Assembly: GCA_964460435.1 (NCBI GenBank)
Contig: CAYWRH010000086.1
Span: 1 to 18,201, forward strand
DNA: 18,201 bases
DNA from: JAAZBV01 sp964460435
GTDB lineage: Bacteria; Desulfobacterota; DSM-4660; Desulfatiglandales; HGW-15
Direction of reading: 5' to 3'
Both the position numbers and the translations under genes were made by a program. Positions 15,072 to 18,201 of the stretch are shown here, one piece after another (positions within the stretch are counted from its first letter, which is position 1; every line of letters starts with the position of its first letter). Below the pieces are notes generated by a model. The model saw nothing but the letters and a program-made list of their open reading frames with translations, was not told where the DNA came from and did no database searches.

Positions 15072-15878
15072 CTATCCGGCCCTGCAGATGAGCCCGCCAT
15101 CCTGAACACAGATTGACCCTGTGATATGGTTTCCTGCCGGAGATGAAAGAAACACGCAATATGCGCCTATCTCGATCGGTTCCCCAAACCTGTGACATGG
15201 TGTCTCTTTTCTTATAAATTCATGGGCCCCTTCAGGCAGGTCTTTATCCAGATCAGAATGGAACGGGCCTGGTTCAATACTGTTCACCCGTATGCCGTCA
15301 GGGCCAAGCTCCACAGCAAGGTACCTGGTAAAATGGTCTATAGCTGCCTTTGATGCATGATATGGCGAATTGGGGTGATTAAACACATCGCCGATAAGCT
15401 GGGCGCCTATGGATGAGATATTAATGATCCTCCCTCCAAGGCCCGCTTCCCGCATCTTTGGCGCAATGGCATATATCATATTGGCAACACCGTGAAGGTT
15501 GGTATCAATAACCCTGTGCCACTCCTTCATATCCTTGTCTTTTAGAAACTCTACATTAGTTGCTACCCCTGCGTTATTTACAAGCACATCAACATGATCA
15601 AAAAAATTAAATATTTCAGCGGTTGCTCTATCCACACTTTTTTTATCTGCAATATCGCACTCTATGCAGATATATCTGCCTCCATACTGTTTAAAACCTT
15701 CTGCAACCTGATTGCCCTTTTCCGTGTTGCGGCAAAGGATAGCTACATTTGCCAGACTCTGTGCAAAGGCGGTGCTTATCCCGAGCCCGATCCCGCGGTT
15801 TCCGCCTGTAACAACAACATTTTTTCCTTTCACGCTGAATGCATCGGTCATGCTTGTAATGGGTGGTGTCAGGTGCAT
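15072..15878 (-). CDS. Short-chain dehydrogenase/reductase (classical SDR)
   Basis: 268-residue NAD(P)-dependent oxidoreductase of the classical SDR family. The Rossmann cofactor motif is TGGNRGIG at 24-31, with CDIADKKSV at about 74-82 contacting the adenine and NNAG at 101-104. The catalytic tetrad is N127, S155/S156 (INISSIGA), Y173 and K177 (YHASK). The C-terminal ITGSICVQDGG is the usual end of fatty-acyl or polyol type members. R50 at the end of beta-2 hints at NADPH, but this is weak. The ATG at 15876-15878 has GGAGG at good spacing. It is the first gene of an operon with the bicupin and is divergent from the MBL-fold gene. The substrate cannot be read from the sequence. Confidence 0.9.
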   Translation of the reverse strand: MHLTPPITSMTDAFSVKGKNVVVTGGNRGIGLGISTAFAQSLANVAILCRNTEKGNQVAEGFKQYGGRYICIECDIADKKSVDRATAEIFNFFDHVDVLVNNAGVATNVEFLKDKDMKEWHRVIDTNLHGVANMIYAIAPKMREAGLGGRIINISSIGAQLIGDVFNHPNSPYHASKAAIDHFTRYLAVELGPDGIRVNSIEPGPFHSDLDKDLPEGAHEFIRKETPCHRFGEPIEIGAYCVFLSSPAGNHITGSICVQDGGLICRAG

Positions 15879-15986
15879 ATCAAAGCCTCCTCTGAATGGA
15901 TGGTAACAGACAAAAAACCTGAATAATGGTTACAAATATTATCTCTTCTAACATATGTATTAACCTGGTTCAAATGATATTTGGTC

Positions 15987-16014
15987 TTGAATAGCACAAA
16001 AAAAGGTGTATATT
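15987..16014 (+). promoter_or_regulatory. Promoter of the MBL-fold gene
   Basis: TTGAAT (15987-15992) and TATATT (16009-16014) have a 16-base spacer, giving a start near 16021 and a leader of about 64 nt. The -10 box covers the upstream in-frame TTG at 16013, arguing against that codon as the translation start. A 13-base palindrome CAAATGATATTTG (15971-15983) abuts the -35 box and could be an operator. Confidence 0.5.
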
Positions 16015-16084
16015 GGAAAGCCTTACAATAGCGGGACAACTTCCTGGTACTTTACAAATAATAAAACAAAAGAGGAGGCATAAT

Positions 16085-16942
16085 ATGGAAGTAAGATTTG
16101 TTGACAATGGGCCTGGCAAACTTTCAGCAAAGGTTTTTTATAGCTCTGAAAGCGGATTTTCTGTATGCACAGTAATCCTTATGGGTGAAAAGGATGCGGC
16201 AATCCTGGATACACAGTGGACGCTTTCAAACGGTCACAGGGTGGTTGCAGAGATACTTGAAACAGGTAAAAGCCTCAAGTACATTTATGTGACCCATGCA
16301 CATCCGGATCACTATTTTGGCCTTGGGCCGATCAAGGACGCCTTCCCTGATGCAAAGGTAATAGCGCTTCCAGAGGTTGCAAGCACCATTAACAAGCAGA
16401 TGTTCGGCAAGATTGATCACTGGGTCAAGATAATAGGGCCGACAAATGTCCCCAGAAAGGCCGTAAACATTGAACCAATGAAAGACAAGTATTTTGAGCT
16501 TGAAGGGCACCGCATAGAGATCATGCCCAAGATCATGGGTGACCTCAAATACAATACTGTTGTATGGGTTCCATCAATAAAGCTCCTTTATGGCAGCGAT
16601 GTGCTTTTCAATGAGTCGCACCCCTTCACATGCGAGATTACTGCAGATGAGAGAAAACAGTGGCTTAAGGATGTTGAGATGCTTGAAAAGCTTGGGGCAG
16701 AGACTGTTATACCGGGCCACCAGAAACCGGGCATGCCCTTTGACTCATCCAGCTTTACCTATATGAAGAAATATCTTGCCGCCACTGAGGTGGAACTGGC
16801 GAACACCAAGACAACAGGTGAGTTCTTCCTCAATATGGCGCTGCAATTCCCTGGATCAAATCTTCTCTTCCTGAGCAACGAGATGAATGCGGCGGTGTTC
16901 AAGGGCGGAAGGGACTGGGAATGGAGAGATGATGAGAATTAG
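16085..16942 (+). CDS. Metallo-beta-lactamase-fold hydrolase, variant metal site
   Basis: 285 residues from the ATG at 16085, which has GAGGAGG upstream; an in-frame TTG at 16013 overlaps the promoter and was rejected. The fold is shown by VTHAHPDHYFG (H71, H73, D75, H76), GSDVLFNESHPF (D172) and TVIPGHQKPG (H212). It resembles the MBL group whose third motif reads GHTDTDDTTV. Here that stretch is MGDLKYNTVV, with Asp153 where the metal-binding His is expected, so one zinc ligand is changed. It may bind a single metal, use Asp as a ligand, or have altered activity. No signal peptide is seen, so it is probably cytoplasmic. It is divergent from the SDR-bicupin operon. The substrate is unknown; hydrolysis of an ester, lactone or thioester would fit the fold. 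Confidence 0.85.
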   Translation: MEVRFVDNGPGKLSAKVFYSSESGFSVCTVILMGEKDAAILDTQWTLSNGHRVVAEILETGKSLKYIYVTHAHPDHYFGLGPIKDAFPDAKVIALPEVASTINKQMFGKIDHWVKIIGPTNVPRKAVNIEPMKDKYFELEGHRIEIMPKIMGDLKYNTVVWVPSIKLLYGSDVLFNESHPFTCEITADERKQWLKDVEMLEKLGAETVIPGHQKPGMPFDSSSFTYMKKYLAATEVELANTKTTGEFFLNMALQFPGSNLLFLSNEMNAAVFKGGRDWEWRDDEN

Positions 16943-16951
16943 TTTGTGTCC

Positions 16952-16976
16952 ATCCGGAAAGAGGCAAATTCCGGAT
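16952..16976. other. Hairpin just after the MBL-fold gene
   Basis: ATCCGGAA (16952-16959) pairs perfectly with TTCCGGAT (16969-16976) around a 9-nt loop, ten bases after the stop codon. No T run follows, so it is not a standard intrinsic terminator. It may protect the mRNA 3' end. Confidence 0.5.
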
Positions 16977-17031
16977 AAGGCCTTCACTGGTTGCATCATT
17001 TATTCAAATTAGCCTGTTAATGGGTACGCCC

Positions 17032-17072
17032 AACGTGAAGAGACAGGTTTCAAACCTGTCTCTTCACGTTTT
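17032..17072. terminator. 19-bp perfect palindrome between convergent genes
   Basis: Arms 17032-17050 and 17052-17070 are perfectly complementary around C17051. On the plus strand the stem is followed by only TTTT; on the minus strand there is no T run. It probably ends transcription of the MBL gene. It overlaps the last codons of the convergent ADP-ribosylglycohydrolase gene, whose stop codon lies at its centre. Confidence 0.6.
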
Positions 17073-17853
17073 GATAATCATGACTGCCCATGCAGACTTC
17101 ATAAAAGGTCTTTACATGCCCCATTAGTTCGGGCGGGAGTATCTCTTTAACCTTTTTTAAAATATCATCCGGAACCGGCCCGTAAAATGCCTCAGCAATG
17201 CCGCCAGTTATGCAGGCAAGCGTATCACTGTCACCGCCAATGGATATGGCATTACGTATGGCATCTTCATATGAGCATGATTCAAGAAAACATATTATGG
17301 CCTCAGGCACTGTGCCCTGGCATGATATATCATAGGTGTAGTTAACACGGATATCATCAACGCTTCTGTCAAGATTATAACCAGTCCGGTCATGGATCTC
17401 TTTTTTTATGATATCCCTGTCTGCTCCTTTTCTGGCAAGGTATATGGCAAGGGCAGCGGCCTCTGCCCCTTTTATCCCTTCAGGATGATTGTGTGTTATT
17501 TCTGCTGTGAGCCTGGCCTCTTTCAAAACCTCATCAATAGTGTTGAATGCAAAGCCGACCGGACTCACGCGCATGGCAGAGCCATTGCCCCAGCTGTTAT
17601 AGGGTTTGACCTTTTCTGCGAAGAGCCATTCTTTGAATGCCTTGCCATAGCCGGCATCTGGGTAGGCCCTGCCGAATCTCCTTATTGAATCAAGGTAGGG
17701 AAGCCCTGAAATAATGGCATCTGCCACAGCAACAGTAAGGACAGTATCATCAGTGAATCTGGAAAGAGGCGAGAACAGCGGAAATGCCTTTGTCTTGATG
17801 TTGTTAAATTCATAAACAGAACCAATTATGTCTCCTGCAATTGCTCCGATCAT
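17050..17853 (-). CDS. ADP-ribosylglycohydrolase family protein (DraG-like)
   Basis: 267-residue all-helical, Mg-dependent ADP-ribosylhydrolase-type protein of the usual family length. Conserved blocks are GAIAGDIIGSVYEF (2-15), RFTDDTVLTVAVADAI (32-47; the TDD is a metal ligand set), WGNGSAMRVSPVG (88-100), THNHPEG (120-126) and SIGGDSDTLACITGGIAEAFYG (204-225), with the second metal ligands D208, D210 and T211. Members remove ADP-ribose from arginine, other residues or small metabolites. The founding member, DraG, reactivates nitrogenase reductase, but no nif gene or DraT partner is in the window, so the target is open. The ATG has AGGAGAG about ten bases upstream. It appears monocistronic. 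The final six codons and stop lie in a long palindrome. Confidence 0.9.
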   Translation of the reverse strand: MIGAIAGDIIGSVYEFNNIKTKAFPLFSPLSRFTDDTVLTVAVADAIISGLPYLDSIRRFGRAYPDAGYGKAFKEWLFAEKVKPYNSWGNGSAMRVSPVGFAFNTIDEVLKEARLTAEITHNHPEGIKGAEAAALAIYLARKGADRDIIKKEIHDRTGYNLDRSVDDIRVNYTYDISCQGTVPEAIICFLESCSYEDAIRNAISIGGDSDTLACITGGIAEAFYGPVPDDILKKVKEILPPELMGHVKTFYEVCMGSHDYQNVKRQV

Positions 17854-18012
17854 GCTATCTGTCTCTCCTGAAAAAATTTATTTCCAAAAAACATCAGGGC
17901 AAAAACTTTTATTCTAAATATATATTGTGCTGATTACAGTAGCTATAAAGATTTATTCCATACGACATTGAATTATATAAGGGGCTACCAGAGACAACTA
18001 AATATACCCTTG

Positions 18013-18050
18013 CAACAATTGCAGGGACGGGTTTAAACCCAATATTGTTG
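18013..18050. repeat. Nested palindromic element
   Basis: Outer arms CAACAAT (18013-18019) and ATTGTTG (18044-18050) enclose an inner perfect palindrome GGGTTTAAACCC (18029-18040), with an unequal spacer (9 nt left, 3 nt right). It resembles dispersed GGGACGGGTTT-type palindromes. It lies in the non-coding stretch 17854-18201, which otherwise shows only the ribosome site of the gene on its left and the repeat pair to its right. Confidence 0.5.
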
Positions 18051-18074
18051 ACTTGAGAAAATATTTCTTAAAAA

Positions 18075-18190
18075 CTCCCCTCCACTCTGTGGGAGAGAAA
18101 GGGGAGGGGGGAAAGCCTGTTGAATAAAAAATCCATTTTAATAGCAATCTTTTCCACCCTCACCCAACCTCTCCCATCAAGGGAGAGGAG
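18075..18190. repeat. REPIN/MITE-like inverted pair
   Basis: The left arm (18075-18114) and the reverse complement of the right arm (18150-18190) align over about 40 bases: both start CTCC-CTCC, share TGGGAGAG in the middle and GGG-GAGGG-GGAAA at the end, with roughly three quarters of positions alike. A 35-base AT-rich spacer lies between them. The right arm has its own hairpin, CCTCTCCC-ATCAA-GGGAGAGG (18168-18188). Two REP-like units in inverted orientation form a REPIN, which can be moved by a RAYT transposase in trans. No such gene is in the window. Confidence 0.65.
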
Positions 18191-18201
18191 CTTCATTTGA
18201 T

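Noticed and set aside
15049..15198. A 50-residue N-terminal extension of the bicupin gene
   Set aside because: It overlaps the end of the SDR gene, while the ATG at 15048 has a good GGAGA site and gives a clean N terminus.
16013..16084. A 24-residue upstream extension of the MBL-fold protein from a TTG codon
   Set aside because: The TTG lies in the predicted -10 box and has no ribosome site; the ATG at 16085 has GAGGAGG.
17050..17853. Nitrogenase-reactivating DraG
   Set aside because: The family is broad and no nif or draT gene is in the window, so only the family name is used.
18013..18190. CRISPR array or attachment site at the right edge
   Set aside because: The repeats are inverted and palindromic, not direct repeats with unique spacers, and no tRNA or integrase is nearby.

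Overview
The window looks like the chromosome of an anaerobic, Gram-negative bacterium of the Desulfobacterota (former Deltaproteobacteria). This placement is an inference from the protein families: a stand-alone FMN-binding glutamate synthase, a REC-REC-HD-GYP protein, RND efflux and many short sensory fusions. No rRNA or marker gene is present to prove it. Genes are compactly packed, several start codons are TTG, and there is no phage, integrase, transposase, CRISPR array or tRNA.

Layout. 44-754 (-) is a broken RHS/YD-repeat gene without a start codon. 924-1670 (-) encodes a TrmJ-like tRNA methyltransferase. 1730-6210 (-) is a two-gene RND efflux operon (adaptor then permease, 4-bp overlap) with a good promoter at 6433-6461 and a terminator at 1694-1724. 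6593-7315 (+) encodes a GAF-ANTAR RNA-binding antiterminator. It is followed by a leader (7441-7515) holding two hexaloop hairpins and an overlapping intrinsic terminator, and then by a glutamate-synthase-domain enzyme (7578-9230, +). 9292-12744 (-) is a probable operon in the order REC-REC-HD-GYP phosphodiesterase, RlmB-like methyltransferase, and a three-domain regulator (degenerate KaiC-like, XRE helix-turn-helix, cupin). It converges on the glutamate synthase gene at a 17-bp bidirectional terminator. 12989-14134 (+) encodes RNase D, divergent from the HD-GYP gene. 14158-15878 (-) is an SDR dehydrogenase plus bicupin pair, divergent from a metallo-beta-lactamase-fold protein (16085-16942, +). 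17050-17853 (-) encodes an ADP-ribosylglycohydrolase. The right edge (18013-18190) carries palindromic elements, including a REPIN/MITE-like inverted pair.

The most interesting part is 6593-9230, which reads as a complete riboregulatory circuit. The ANTAR protein sits about 125 bp upstream of a leader whose two hairpins have six-base loops with A at position 1 and G at position 4, the known ANTAR recognition signature. The second hairpin is mutually exclusive with the terminator that stands before the glutamate synthase gene. The signal sensed by the GAF domain is unknown. The KaiC-like/XRE/cupin fusion converging on the same gene is a second unusual regulator. The SDR, bicupin and MBL genes may form a small catabolic or detoxifying set, but their substrates cannot be read from the sequence.
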